Shown: positions 20,760 to 32,287 of the stretch, piece by piece
Position numbering within the stretch: position 1 is the first letter of the stretch
Layout of the letters: each line of letters starts with the position of its first letter
Assembly (NCBI GenBank): GCA_034231615.1
Contig: CM067304.1
Coordinates: 16,147,444 to 16,211,443 of the forward strand
Direction: 5' to 3'
DNA: 64,000 nt
Source: Meghimatium bilineatum
Taxonomy: Eukaryota; Mollusca; Gastropoda; Stylommatophora; Philomycidae
Program-made: the position numbers and the translations under genes
The notes under the pieces: model-generated
Told to the model about the DNA's origin: nothing
The model's input: the letters and a program-made list of their open reading frames with translations, nothing else
The model's database searches: none

Positions 20760-21600
20760 TAAATAAATGATTGCAAATACATGATTGCAAATTCATGATT
20801 GCAATGAAACGATTAATCTAAAATAACATGGTGATCTCGGGGATAATTTAGTTTTGAGCGTGTAGCAGCTCTTGACAGCCATTAATCTTACGAAAACACA
20901 GGTACTGCTTAGTTGTGATGTAGGTGTGTAGAGTGTGTTGTGGATGATTAGAAATGGCTGAAGCAGGTCTTGTAGAATGTTTGTAAGTTTTGTATACTGT
21001 AGCAGCAAGTGTTCAACTCTTTCTTCTTTGTGATTACAATATCTTTGGTTTATGGAGTGGATTTATTCTGTTCACATGTTTATTGACAGGATCACGACTT
21101 GCTCTCAGTTTGAATATCAGACTCTAGTTTGTACCTCTACGTTGTTTTAGTGTGTCCATTGGGGTTGGCTTCTCTTGACGTTTTAAAAAAGAACGCAATG
21201 TCTTTGAGATGAAATTGATGAAGCCATTTTTGTGTGTAGTTATTTTTCAAGATCTGTTTGCATGTTAGTAGTGTTGTATTTGGTGAAAACTGTGGTCTAG
21301 CAGTTCCTTTCTTCGATAGTTTGTCAGCCGCTTCAATTTCCAGACACTCTTACATAGCCAGGTATCCAAAGAAGTGTGACTTCGACACGATGGGAGATGG
21401 AAAGCTGATCAATTTGTTTATTAATACGGAAGTCTATGGTTAACGTTCTGTTCTCTTGGAGTGTTCTCTTAGGGCTTGGAGTGTCGATCTTGAGTCTGCT
21501 TAAATCCCATTGAACAGCCCACATTTCTCACAATTTGTTATTCACGTTATTTCTTATGCTGTAACCTATAGTGTGTTTCAGATGCATAGTTTCACCTATA
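20760..21600 (-). pseudogene. RNase H-type LINE C-terminus fragment (copy B)
   Basis: Copy B of 3636-4530. Here it reads WIPGYVRVSGN, closer to the usual RNase H motif than copy A (WIAGYV). Confidence 0.7.
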
Positions 21601-21737
21601 GTTGGAGACAATACGCAGCCACGCACAAGCTCGTAAATAAGAGGGGAAATGGTGTTGGGGAGGGGGGAAGGCATTCAAACATTCCCCTGTTAGTAAATCG
21701 GAACATGACTTCTAGTACTAAGATGTATCAAGTGATT

Positions 21738-22080
21738 TCATTTCCTGAACGTTGTCTTCGTCGTGGATACTCTGAACGTTTTTCTGTCTCTGGCAGGCTG
21801 ATCTGCATTGGCCAGAGACACGTTCATACATTCTCCGATGTCGCTGGTCCATCGTCTTTTTGCTCTTCCTCTTCTTTTCTTACCTGGCACTCTGCCATCC
21901 ATAATCAATCTTTCGCTGCCATCATGCCCCTTTGAGTGTAAAAAATACGGTAGATTCCTTCTTATCATTGTATTTAGAAATCACCATTCATTTGAAATTT
22001 AGGACTAGGAACGTGACCACAAGCCAAAATAACACCCTCTTGATTTTTTTTCATAATAAGATCATCAAATGTTCACCTTA
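21738..22080 (-). pseudogene. LINE 3' end (GRAKRRW type), copy B
   Basis: Copy B of 4668-5010 with very few changes. Confidence 0.75.
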
Positions 22081-22288
22081 AAGAAGATCTGACACACGAA
22101 AACGCTCGAATGACTTTCGTTTTAGATAACCGCCTTGAGGAGATCATACCAACGGACTTTGTCAAGCGCGTCCTATTATATTTGTTTGAAAGCTTCTCCC
22201 CCATCATTGTGACATACCGATGTTATATCAACATTTTTATAAATTACTTCAAAATGTTTTTAACGAAATTAACTGTTCTCATACATTA

Positions 22289-22382
22289 TAAGTAAGATTT
22301 TAAGTAAGATTATAAGTAAGATTTTAAGTAAGATTATAAGTAAGATTTTAAGTAAGATTTTAAGTAAGATTTTAAGTGTATC
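22289..22382. repeat. 12 bp tandem repeat (copy B)
   Basis: Copy B of 5219-5300, slightly longer. Confidence 0.9.
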
Positions 22383-22449
22383 AACACCAGAATAATAATC
22401 ACTATTAGCAGAAGTTTCCACTGGTCTTTTTACAATCCCAGTCATGTTC

Positions 22450-23150
22450 TCGGTCACTACTTTGTGACAATGTTTCCATTAAGAACGTCCAGTCTCAGAA
22501 TGGTCACTACTGTGTGAGGTGAGACAGTTCCCATAAAATAGTCCAGTCTGAGATCACTATTTTGTGAGAATGTTCCAATAACAAGTCTACAATCTGAAAC
22601 TGGTCACTATTTTGTGAGAATGTTCCAATAACATGTCTACAGTCTTAAACTGGTCACTACTTTGTGAGAATGTTCCAATAACAAGTCTACAATCTGAAAC
22701 TGGTCACTATTTTGTGAGAATGTTCCAATAACATGTCTACAGTCTTAAACTGGTCACTACTTTGTGAGAATGTTCCAATAACATGTCTACAGTCTTAAAC
22801 TGGTCACTACTTTGTGAGAATGTTCCAATAACATGTCTACAGTCTTAAACTGGTCACTACTTTGTGAGAATGTTCCAATAACAAGTCTACAATCTGAAAC
22901 TGGTCACTATTTTGTGAGAATGTTCCCATAACATATCTACAGTCTTAAACTGGTCACTACTTTGTGAGAATGTTCCCATAACAAGTCTACAGTCTGAAAC
23001 TGGTCACTACTTTGTGAGAATATTCCCACCAAAAAAAACCCCAAAGTTTTAGACTGGTCACTAGTGTGTGCGATTGTTCCCACAAAAAAATTACAGTACT
23101 AGACTAGAGACTACTTTGTGAGAGTGTTCCCGTGAAAATGTTCACATACT
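22450..23150. repeat. 50 bp minisatellite (copy B), expanded to about 13-14 units
   Basis: Same unit as 5355-5790. About five extra units, in the middle of the array, alternate two variants (aacaagtctacaatctg and aacatgtctacagtctt). This suggests expansion of a two-unit block. Confidence 0.9.
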
Positions 23151-23179
23151 GAGCAACTCCCCGCGCAACACACTTCTGC

Positions 23180-23960
23180 AACAAACCTTTATCTTTTTAT
23201 ATTCTCTGTAGTGAGTTTGTATTACATCCCGTTGTATGAGTTACTTTCCCGTCTTACAGGGTGAACAAAACTACTTCTTTTCAGCCTTCCACTGGCTAGG
23301 TCATCGAATCTGGTCTTAATTTGATGTGCCGGCATGCTCTTGTATTTTTCTGCATGGATCATGGTCTTAGTGTCCTGTCTATATGGTAAGGAATTAATGT
23401 CTGCAATTTGTTTCCATTTACTTTATGGGAGAAGACTTCATGGCATCTGTAATAAAGCGAAGAGCTTGATTTTGTACCTTGTCCAGAGCTTGTAGATGGG
23501 AATTGGCTGGTGAAACTGCTGTTTATCTGTATTCTAGCATTGAACTAATTGCACATGTATATACCTTCTTTAAGGTTGCCTCATTAACACTCTGCCAATT
23601 TCCTTAGGAGGGCAAGTTTCTTTCTTGCTTTTGCTTAAAGACTATCACTCTTCACGATCTTAAAAAAGGCAAAAGCAAAAGAGATCAAACTGGGAAATGT
23701 GCGTATCAAAATAGAAGAGGAGTCGGTGTACTTAGGCATCACACTAGAAATGATGATGATGATGAATGCTATATGAGGCTCTTATCCTCCCTGTAATTGT
23801 GGATACAAGTATGTACCGATGGATCAGTAATCAGAGCAGTGAAGAATGGAGGTGGGGTTTAAATAAAATATCCAGAAAAAGAAAATGAGTCCACATGTCC
23901 ACCAACAGGAATATTCTGCTGCAACTGCTCTGCAGCCAAGACCATGCAAGGGCAAAGTTC
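23180..23960. pseudogene. I/Jockey-like LINE fragments in opposite orientations (copy B)
   Basis: Copy B of 5800-6240 (minus) and 6280-6575 (plus). Confidence 0.75.
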
Positions 23961-24752
23961 CCATTAATAATAAAAAAAGTTGTTAAAAATTATTTAAAGA
24001 AACTGTATTTATTTTAATGTTGTCTACAACTTTACATATTATTGAATATTACTATATATTAATTAATTAAAATATTAAAAAAATATATAATAAAATAAGA
24101 ATATTGGCCTCGACTTGTATAAAATGAGATGTGATGTTGCCACTCTGAATAATTTGAAACCTTAAGTTGGCACACAGTTAGCAAAAAGGTGCCGACCCCT
24201 GAAATAGACAATAGCTCTGCTGTAAAAATGTTGCTCTGGCGGATAACGTATGAGTTTATTCTTGATTCTTGATTAGAAACTGGCCTTACAGCACGTGTGG
24301 CATTCCCATAAGTGCTCCGCCCTCTGTTCCAGCAGCCATTTGACTCGTTGGTGTTTCGAGTCCAATGTTGCCAAAACAGACGTCGACATCAGGGCACAAC
24401 TCTGGCCCTTGCGGCATGTTTCTTTGTTGTTCCGCCCACACACGCCGTGCCCGTAACTAGTTCAAGCACAACGTCGGTCTGTCGGAACAACATGGTAACT
24501 GTTATCGAAGTTTACGACTACGGGATTGTATAGGTGAAGTGCCATGAAGCTTCTATAAGAAGATAACCTCAATTTAAGGCATGTCATCTACTAAGGTTTT
24601 CTGTTGCATGGTTGGTTTGTCTAGTGAGCCATTGGTGAGACCCACAGACGCAACCGCATGCGAATGAGTTTATTTGATGTTGACAATGCATCACTTTATG
24701 TAGCGTGATTGCAGGAACGTGGGTTTAAAAGTAGCGGAAGATGATATCAACC
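23961..24752. other. Intergenic, no gene recognised (copy B)
   Basis: Copy B of 6576-7370, with the same unassigned 73-codon frame at 24312-24533. Confidence 0.5.
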
Positions 24753-24924
24753 CACATCCACATGCATACAAGATACATACACACACATGCACATACACGA
24801 TATAGACACACACATATATACATACATGTACACACATGAAAGACTAAATCCACACAAGATTTGATTGATCAAATATCTAATATGTAGATACATTTCGTAA
24901 TACATGATTCTGTAACAACGATAG

Positions 24925-25545
24925 AGTCGTCATTCACTTGGATAAAACTCTGCAATGGTAGCTATCCCAGAATTCATCTGTCAACACAATCACATCATTA
25001 CAATAATTGTACTTGGATAAAATACAGATCAACAGCTGTTCAACAACTGAGGAGGATAACAAAACACCAAGACTGACATGAGTAATATAACAAAATATAA
25101 AGTTTACTATGGACTAAGATAACTAAATATCAAGTTTAATATAGAAGAAAATAACAAAATAAGCAAGTTTGACATGGAGGGCGATAACGAAACATCAAGT
25201 TTGATATGGAGAAAGATAATAAAATATCAAGTTTGATATGGAGAAAGATAATAAAATATCAAGTTTGATATGGAGAAAGATAATAAAATATCAAGTTTGA
25301 TATGGTTGGAAGAGGAAACATTACATTTTCAAGATAATAAAACATAAAGTATGACATGGAATAAGATAACCAAACATCAAGTTTGACATGAAGGAAGATA
25401 ACAGAATATTTAGCTTGACAGGGAGGAAAGATGACAAAACATCAAGTTTGACATGAAGGAAGATAACAGAATATTTAGCTTGACAGGGAGGAAAGATGAC
25501 AAAACATCAAGTTTTGATAATAAAACAGCAAGTTTGATCATTGAC
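24925..25545. repeat. Repeat cassette with 32 bp core (copy B), four perfect units
   Basis: Copy B of 7545-8230. Units start at 25202, 25234, 25266 and 25298, two fewer than copy A. Confidence 0.8.
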
Positions 25546-26114
25546 ATGCACATCAAACAATCTTCATTAAGAAGACCTATATTAGAATCACTTTCATTAC
25601 TGCACATTTATTTTTATGTTAAACGGCTTACAGATGCTTTTTATAGGCATGGGAATAAAGGCTGCTTCGTCATAGCAGTTATACGACGTGTACAGGGTGC
25701 ATTTTTATTATACTTGCGAAAGATAAAATCATGTTCCAAGCGGTGGTGTAATCCACTATTCCAGGGACCCCAAGTTCCGTGACCAGAGTTTAGCGATTCA
25801 GTCACGAACTACACAAGTGCACGCTGTATGAAAAGTTTATATTGAATATTGTTGAAAACTACATTTCACGTTGTATCATTCAATGCATATATATATGATT
25901 GTTCTCCTCATGTTAGTTAAACACATTTCTCACTGTGTCATGTAGATGTTCAGAGTAACACTTCTTCCAAGTTTGATCTCAGAATACTTATAGCGTATCA
26001 TAGACGAGTCATCAATTGTTGGGCCCACATCAATCAAGCAGTCATCAATCTATTTCAGAAGGACCTCTCCTTATGTCATTGATTATAAATGTCATTCGAT
26101 GGTGTTTCAAGTCC
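25546..26114. other. Intergenic, no gene recognised (copy B)
   Basis: Copy B of 8231-8795. Confidence 0.5.
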
Positions 26115-26345
26115 TGTAAGACCATCACCACCATCAACAACAACAATATATTACCATCAAATAATATCATCATCACTATCAACATCATTATCATCAAATA
26201 ATATCATAATCACCATAACCATCACACTTATTATCACAATAACCACCACACACAACAACTATCATCATTATCATCACCACAACCACTAACACAACTATCA
26301 TGAGTATCATCATCGTTTCCATTATCATCATCACTCCAATCACGC
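26115..26345. repeat. ATC-rich microsatellite (copy B)
   Basis: Copy B of 8796-9030. Confidence 0.9.
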
Positions 26346-26347
26346 AA

Positions 26348-27282
26348 TGAAGGAAAGATTCCAAAAACTACCAATCTGGCGACTGAAAAGAAGCAGCTTT
26401 ATCCATCAAGCTAAACGACTTCTTAGGCAGCTTACATACCTGCCTGAAGTTGACAGCACCGTAAGATCTGTACCAGCCAGAACAAACCCCTTGGAGTGAA
26501 AGGTATGAAATCCTAATATACATTCAGTCCCACGTAAAAGGAGTACTAAGCGGGGATGAACAGAACAGTGTGCAGCGAAGGACAGCCACCCTCAGTTTCC
26601 TAGATTAGGAATATCCACTAGACATATGGACAGAGTATATACAGATGGGTCAGCACAGAATGCAGTGAGGAACGGAGGTGCAGGTGTATATATAGAATAT
26701 CCACACAAGATAGAGAAACAATCAGAACACCAACAGGGAAATTCTACAATAATTACTATACGGAAATCGAGGCAATTAGGGTGGCAACTGAAAAACTGCT
26801 GAACACCCTAGTCCACAGCCCGTGTTATTTCTGAACAGATGCAAGGTCAGTGCTTCAATATCTCCAGTCTGGAAAACTAACAGACTTACAAAACCTACTT
26901 AATCAACTGTCTTACCAATATAGGGTAACCATGTAGTAACCATCTCACTGGGAAATACCAGGAAATGAAAAAGTAGACCAACCGGCTAAGGAAGGTGCTG
27001 CCGAAGACCAACCAGGTGTACCAATCACCTACCATTTAAAAAAAGCAGACCATAAAGTCAATAAGAAAGCCACAAACACCAACACAAGATGACTATTACA
27101 TTATGAACAGATTAGAACAAGTTATAATTCTACGCCTCAGAACGGGACACAACCGACTTCGCAGTCACATGTACACAAAGTTCAAGATTGGCAACACGGC
27201 CATGTGTACATGTGGGCAGGCAGCACAGAGTGCCAAACATATACTTCAAGAGTGTTCTGAGTATGAAACGCTGACACATATT

Positions 27283-27380
<98 letters not shown>

Positions 27381-27437
27381 TTATTCAGGATACAGAATTA
27401 CAAGTATAGACATGTTTGAAGTGATAGAAAGAAGAAG
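26348..27437 (+). pseudogene. RNase H-type LINE 3' fragment (copy B)
   Basis: Copy B of 9031-10060. The AT tract in it has expanded, which lengthens the apparent open frame at 27103-27378 with a spurious run of Ile-Tyr. Confidence 0.85.
27283..27377. repeat. (TA)n microsatellite, long allele (about 46 units)
   Basis: Uninterrupted TA run. Copy A has about 16 units at the same site. Confidence 0.95.
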
Positions 27438-28090
27438 AAGAAGGAGACCATCATCACCATCATGATTATCATAACCATAACTATTAGCATTGTCATCATC
27501 ATCCTCATTGTCCTCCTCAGCACCATCATAACCATGTCCACTAACCATGGCCATCATCAGTAGCACCTTCCCCACTATAACTACCTTATCATTATAGCCA
27601 TCATCGCATCATCCTCACTACCATCACTATAACTACCATAAATAACACTGGCCCACAGAAAGCGATATCTACAGAAAGATGTATGAGAGCACCGAGGAGC
27701 TTTCAAATACAGCAGCGTTTATTAGGAAAGCAGGACTTGCTGTGTAGACATGTCAAACTCCGAACGAGAAGAAGAAGAAGACTACAATAACCACTAACAT
27801 AGCTATACCCACCATCATCATCTATTGTCTATCCCCGAGTGAAAACTGGTTGATAGTATCGTAAGCACCTTGCCGTTAAGCTTAAAGGTGTGAGCTGTAA
27901 ATTTCTGTTCAAGGCCAGATGTGATGCTTCAGTCGTACAGATTCCGTGTTCGTAGAGGGTGGTCGTGATGCATCTCTTTCTGTCTTCCCTTTGCTCTGTA
28001 TCCAGCTGATTGTTTGTTATAAGCTCTCAATGGTAATTGGCTTGGGTTCATTCTCAAAAAGTGACCAACCACTTTATCTGCTGATGTTCT
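27438..28090. repeat. ATC tract, LINE 3' ends and short repeat (copy B)
   Basis: Copy B of 10061-10715. In order: triplet tract (27438-27640), RNase H-LINE 3' terminus with GAA tail (27650-27780), 100 bp interspersed repeat (27835-27940), and RTE-like LINE 3' end on the minus strand (27937-28090). Confidence 0.75.
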
Positions 28091-28293
28091 ATATATCATT
28101 CTAATCATTATCATCATCATAATCGCCAGAAACAGCAACAGCCTCATACTGACAAAGATCTCCAAGTGTGTTTGTCACCCTTACATTCTTCGATTTCCTT
28201 GCCTGATCCAGCCAAGAGCACACCTAACTACATTCAAACAGCAAAAATATACGACTAAGCTTAAACCACACATACCGTCTTCCCGAGTTAGTG

Positions 28294-30397
28294 TTACTCG
28301 ATTTTCTTGCACGTAAAATCGTGCTTCAACCCAGGGCGTTTCCCAACACAGACGAATGGATGACAACATCCTTTCTTGTAGCAAATTTGCCCTTCAGGTA
28401 TGCAATCCTGTGGATGTAAACAACCAACGACAAGACACATTATTGCATTGTATATATGATCACTAAATATGTATCTTATCTGTTCTATAGCAATAAAACA
28501 AAGCATGCAGGGTTGTTTCACAATATATTTCAAGATGTTACACATTGTATCATTACAACATAAAGATCAATACAGAAACAAAAACAGACTAACATATGCA
28601 TGCAGGCAGAGAGCCCAATACAATCAACATAAAGTTAAATGATCAACTACTGAAGAGAGTGCGGAAATTTAAATATCTTGGTGCATTTTTACATACGACG
28701 GAAATGAGCTCGAGACAAGAATTTTAAAAAAATCAACTACGTACTTACATCATTTTGGAAACACAAATCTGTCCCCATGGAAACCAAACGGCAAATCATA
28801 ATTCAATATTCATACCAACATTGTGTTGTTAATATCAGACATGGACATTAACTAAAGAACAACAGAAAAAGCTTACTATTTGTGAAATGAAATGTCTAAG
28901 AAAAACAGCAAACAGAACAAGAAAATATCATGTGAGGATGACGAGATTACAAGAACTGTTGGAACAACGTCTGTGGTCAAAATATATAGAAAAACAGAAA
29001 CTGAAATGGTTCGGCCACTTAATGAGAATGAACCATTTTTGGCCAGCGGCGAGAGCATACGACATCAAAATGGAAACATCAATATGCAGAGGAAGGCCAA
29101 GAAAAAGGTGGATTGAAGGAGTTACTAATATTATGAGACGCCACAATATTACTAAATATCAAGCGACCAAACGTGACACAGCCCGAAAATCGATCCTGCC
29201 ACGCCTCACAACAAAAGCAGAGCACAAACAATAAAAGCAGTGTGTGCAGTCAAATAGTCTCTATTACTTGCCTATTTTGTATTTTCTAACTATGTATTAT
29301 TTACTTAAAAAGACACAATTTTTTAATACATTTTTGAGACAGGAAGGTCTGGAGAACATGGTTACAACATGCACAATAGAAGGCAAGAGAGATCAAAGAC
29401 AACAGCGTAAGAAAATATTAGATAGTCTAACATCGTGGCAAGGCAAAGAGTCAAAAACGACTATGACAAAAGATAATGGAAATAGAAATGGTTGTGGAGA
29501 TCCAAGATTGCCTACGCCATTCACTGCGGCACTTGATGATGATATTCGTTAGATGAGGAGATTGGAAATATAAATAAACGACTATTAATTGCTTTGATGA
29601 GGATGATAATGATGATAAGGATTGGGCAGGACTTGATGAATTAGTTAATCTTAAATTTTATTAACGGTTGCTACTCTTACCGGTTGCTACGTGGATACTC
29701 TTAACGTTTTTCTGTCTCTGGCAAGCTGACCTTCATTGGCCAGAGACACGTTCATACATTCTTCGATGTCGCTGGTCCATCGTCTTCTTGCTCTTCCTCT
29801 TCTTTTCTTACCTGGCACTCTGCCACCCATAATCAACCTTTCGCTGCCATCATGCCCCTTTGAGTGTCAAAAATACGGTAGATTCCTTCTTATCATTGTA
29901 TTTAGAAGCCACCATTCATTTGAAATGTAGGACTAGGAACGTGACCACAAGCCAAAATAATACCCTATTGATTTTTTTTCATTAAAAGATCATCATTAAA
30001 TGTTCACCTTCATGAGAATATGGTCCAGAGAATGGAAATGCGACGTGTAACTGCTTTGTTTACGTCAGTTGTTAGACACACTAGATGTTAGCGAAATGTA
30101 TTTGCTAATCTCTGTATTTTAAAACCAGATTTGACGCCATTTTTTTTCATAAGAAGTAACATGTAGTGATACCAGACACTGGCTATTTCAGCTGGCTGAC
30201 TATAAACTGGACGAAGTGGACTGTGTGTGTCGTTGTATTACAAGACATAGCTGCCGTTAGTTGAAAGATTGGAAAGTGAGAAAATAATAATAAGCTGCGT
30301 GTTTTTTTCTTAAATGACTTACTCCTGCATTACAAGATTCCACAGGTGCAACCGCCATCAGCAGTTCTACCACTAGCAATAGTAACATCAACTTCAT
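28294..30397 (-). CDS. Secreted inhibitor-cystine-knot (knottin) peptide, gene B (two exons)
   Basis: Exon 1 is 30397-30323 (25 codons), identical to gene A: a signal peptide with core LMLLLLVVELLMAVA, then VESC and three residues, ending at donor GTAAGT in phase 0. Exon 2 is 28407-28294 (37 codons plus TAA), after a tttacatccacag acceptor in phase 0. Its Cys are at exon positions 2, 9, 14, 15, 20 and 33: C-x6-C-x4-CC-x4-C-x12-C, the six-Cys ICK framework of many channel-active and antimicrobial peptides. The exon-1 Cys is a seventh, so either it is removed with the signal peptide or it stays unpaired. The precursor is only 62 residues with no long propeptide. The 1.9 kb intron contains LINE ends. 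The sequence upstream of position -29 is replaced by an RNase H LINE fragment, so the gene A promoter is missing here and expression is uncertain. The activity is not predictable. Confidence 0.72.
28620..29235 (+). pseudogene. RTE-like LINE 3' fragment in gene B intron
   Basis: Copy B of 11225-11880. The frame 28887-29234 is open for 115 codons with WFGHLMRMNHFWP and GRPRKRWIEGV, closer to the usual LINE sequence than copy A (WFGYLM). Confidence 0.8.
29325..29620 (+). pseudogene. LINE C-terminus with ATG-rich tail in gene B intron
   Basis: Copy B of 11960-12260; frame 29244-29552 is open and reads ENMVTTCTIEGKRDQRQQRK. Confidence 0.75.
29690..30012 (-). pseudogene. LINE 3' end (GRAKRRW type) in gene B intron
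   Basis: Copy B of 12318-12655. Confidence 0.7.
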
Positions 30398-30426
30398 GTT
30401 GGTCAACTGATGATAGTTATTTGATT

Positions 30427-31590
30427 ACAAAGAATACAAACACTTGGCGAACGCAGAGACACAAAAGTACTAATTCAAGCAGAAAAGTTTCAGTGTATGC
30501 CAAGTCATCCAATGAAGGAAAGATTCCAAAATCTAGCAATGGGGCGACTGAAAAGAAGCAGCTTTATCCATCAAGCTAAACGACTCCGTAGACAACTTAC
30601 AGACCTACCTGAAGTTGACAGCCCCTTAAGGTCTGTACCAGAACAAACCCCGTGGAGTGAAAGCCATGGAATGCCAATATACATTCAGACCCATGTGAAA
30701 GGAATACTAAGCGAGGACGAACAGAACAGTGTGCAGCGACTGACAGTCACCCTCAGTTTCCTGGATGAGAAATATCCAGAAGATATATGGGTCAGAGTGT
30801 ACACAGATGGGTCAGCACAGAATGCCGTGAGCAATGGAGGTGCAGGTGTATATATAGAATATCATTACAAGCCTAGAGACACAATAAGAACACCGACAGG
30901 ATAATTCTGCAATAATTATGATGCAGAAATCCAGGCAATTAGTGTGGCAGCTAAAAAACTGCTGAACTCCAACTCTGACCTACAGCCTGTGGTATTCCTG
31001 ACAGATGCAAGGTCAGTGCTTCAAGCTCTCCAGTCTGGAAAACTAACAGACTTGAAAAAACTACTTAGCGAATTGTCTTACCAGTATAGGGTAACCATGC
31101 AGTGGATACCCTCTCACTGTGGAATACCAGGAAATGAAATAGCAGACCAACTGGCTAAGAAAGGTGCTGCCGAAGACCAACAAGATATACCAATCACCTA
31201 CCATCAGAAAAAACAGATGATCAAGTCAATAAGAAAGCCACAAACACCAACACAAGATGACTATCACATTATGAACAGATCAGAACAAGTTATAATTCTA
31301 CGTCTCAGAACAGGACACAACCGACTCCGCAGTCACATGTATACAAAGTTCAAGATTGGCAACACGGCCATGTGTACATGTGGACAGGCAGCACAGAGTG
31401 CCAAACATATACTTCAAGAGTGTTCTGAGCATGAAACGCTGAGGCAGATATATTGGCCAGAGGAAACAACACTGGAATCAAAGCTCTATGGGACACTGTA
31501 TGAGCTACAAAAGACAGTGAGTTTTATTAAGGAGACAGAATTACAGATATAGACATGTTTCAAGTGAACGAAAGAAGAAGAAGATAACCA
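30427..31590 (+). pseudogene. I/Jockey-like LINE: RT end, RNase H and Cys-His tail
   Basis: Best-preserved RNase H fragment. After HPMKERFQNLAMGRLKRSSF (end of the RT thumb) come the RNase H motifs: YTDGSAQNAV (Asp), NNYDAEIQAI (Glu), FLTDARSVLQAL (Asp) and WIPSHCGIPGNEIADQLAKK (His and Asp). The tail CTCGQAAQSAKHILQECSEH follows. All catalytic positions are present, but a TAA at 30902-30904 and the absence of everything upstream make it a dead 5'-truncated copy. It ends at a gaa-rich tail (31570-31586). It starts exactly where copy B homology stops. Confidence 0.9.
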
Positions 31591-31680
31591 CCTTGAGGAG
31601 ATCATACCAACGGCACTGGTCAAGCGCGTCCTATTATATTTGTTTGAAAGCTTCACCTCCATCATTGTAACATGTTGTTG
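31588..31680 (+). repeat. Third copy of duplication unit, piece 1
   Basis: The string ccttgaggagatcatacc and the following 70 bp match 5060-5140 and 22130-22210 with several differences. Confidence 0.75.
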
Positions 31681-31737
31681 TTCGTCCATCACAAGTGATG
31701 ATGACCATTTGTTACATCCACTTTTGAAAATTCAATT

Positions 31738-32277
31738 TTACTTATGTCCTTGAGTATGAGTTCGTAGATGGCTAATGAGCCCTATTCGAGCTGTAAATGT
31801 CCTTGGACAGTTTGGAAACGGAATAACGACTGTAGACGGATCTTGGTCTATCCGTGACTTCCTAGCTGCTCTCCGCTGTTGAGCTGCTGCATTTCTCTTC
31901 TTTTCACAAGATGATGCTCTCTTTTTTATTTTAGAACGCCATGTAGATCTATTTTGTGCAAGTTCTTCCCATGTATCGTGGTCTATTTCAAAGGCTTTCA
32001 GTGAGTCCTTTAACGAGTCCTTGTAGCGCTTCCTTTGGCCACCTTGAGATCGTATACCCTTCTCTAGCTCACCATAGAGAAGTATCTTTGGCAGACGATG
32101 GTCTGGCATACGCACCAAATGACCTGCCCAACGAATCTGTGTCTGCATCAGGATCGTGTCAATGCTTGGGATACCAGCTCTATCAAGGACAGTGGTATCT
32201 GGAATCTTGTCTTGCCATCTGATGTTCATAACTTTTCTGAGACAATTTGTATGAAAATGATTGAGTTTTTTGCACAT
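31738..32277 (-). pseudogene. LINE C-terminus with single zinc-finger-like tail
   Basis: A 179-codon minus frame reads NCLRKVMNIRWQDKIPDTTV, then IRWAGHLVRMPDHRLPK, a QGGQRKRYKDSLK basic stretch, and ends NCPRTFTARIGLISHLRTHT. This is the usual C-terminus of a LINE family whose last residues resemble a C2H2 finger. The first finger Cys appears to be missing (PFPNC). Confidence 0.8.
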
Positions 32278-32287
32278 GGCGTCTATG

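Larger units (their letters stand above)
13841..30426 (+). repeat. Tandem segmental duplication, copy B
   Basis: Second copy of the unit that starts at position 1. It carries a private 3.1 kb LINE insertion (16500-19597), a private 133 bp local duplication near 20330-20590, a longer 50 bp array, a longer AT tract (27283-27377) and a shorter 32 bp array. Homology to copy A stops at 30426, 29 bp upstream of the gene B start codon, where an RNase H LINE fragment begins. Confidence 0.93.

Noticed and set aside
27103..27378. 91-codon frame ending in repeated Ile-Tyr
   Set aside because: LINE remnant extended by the TA microsatellite.
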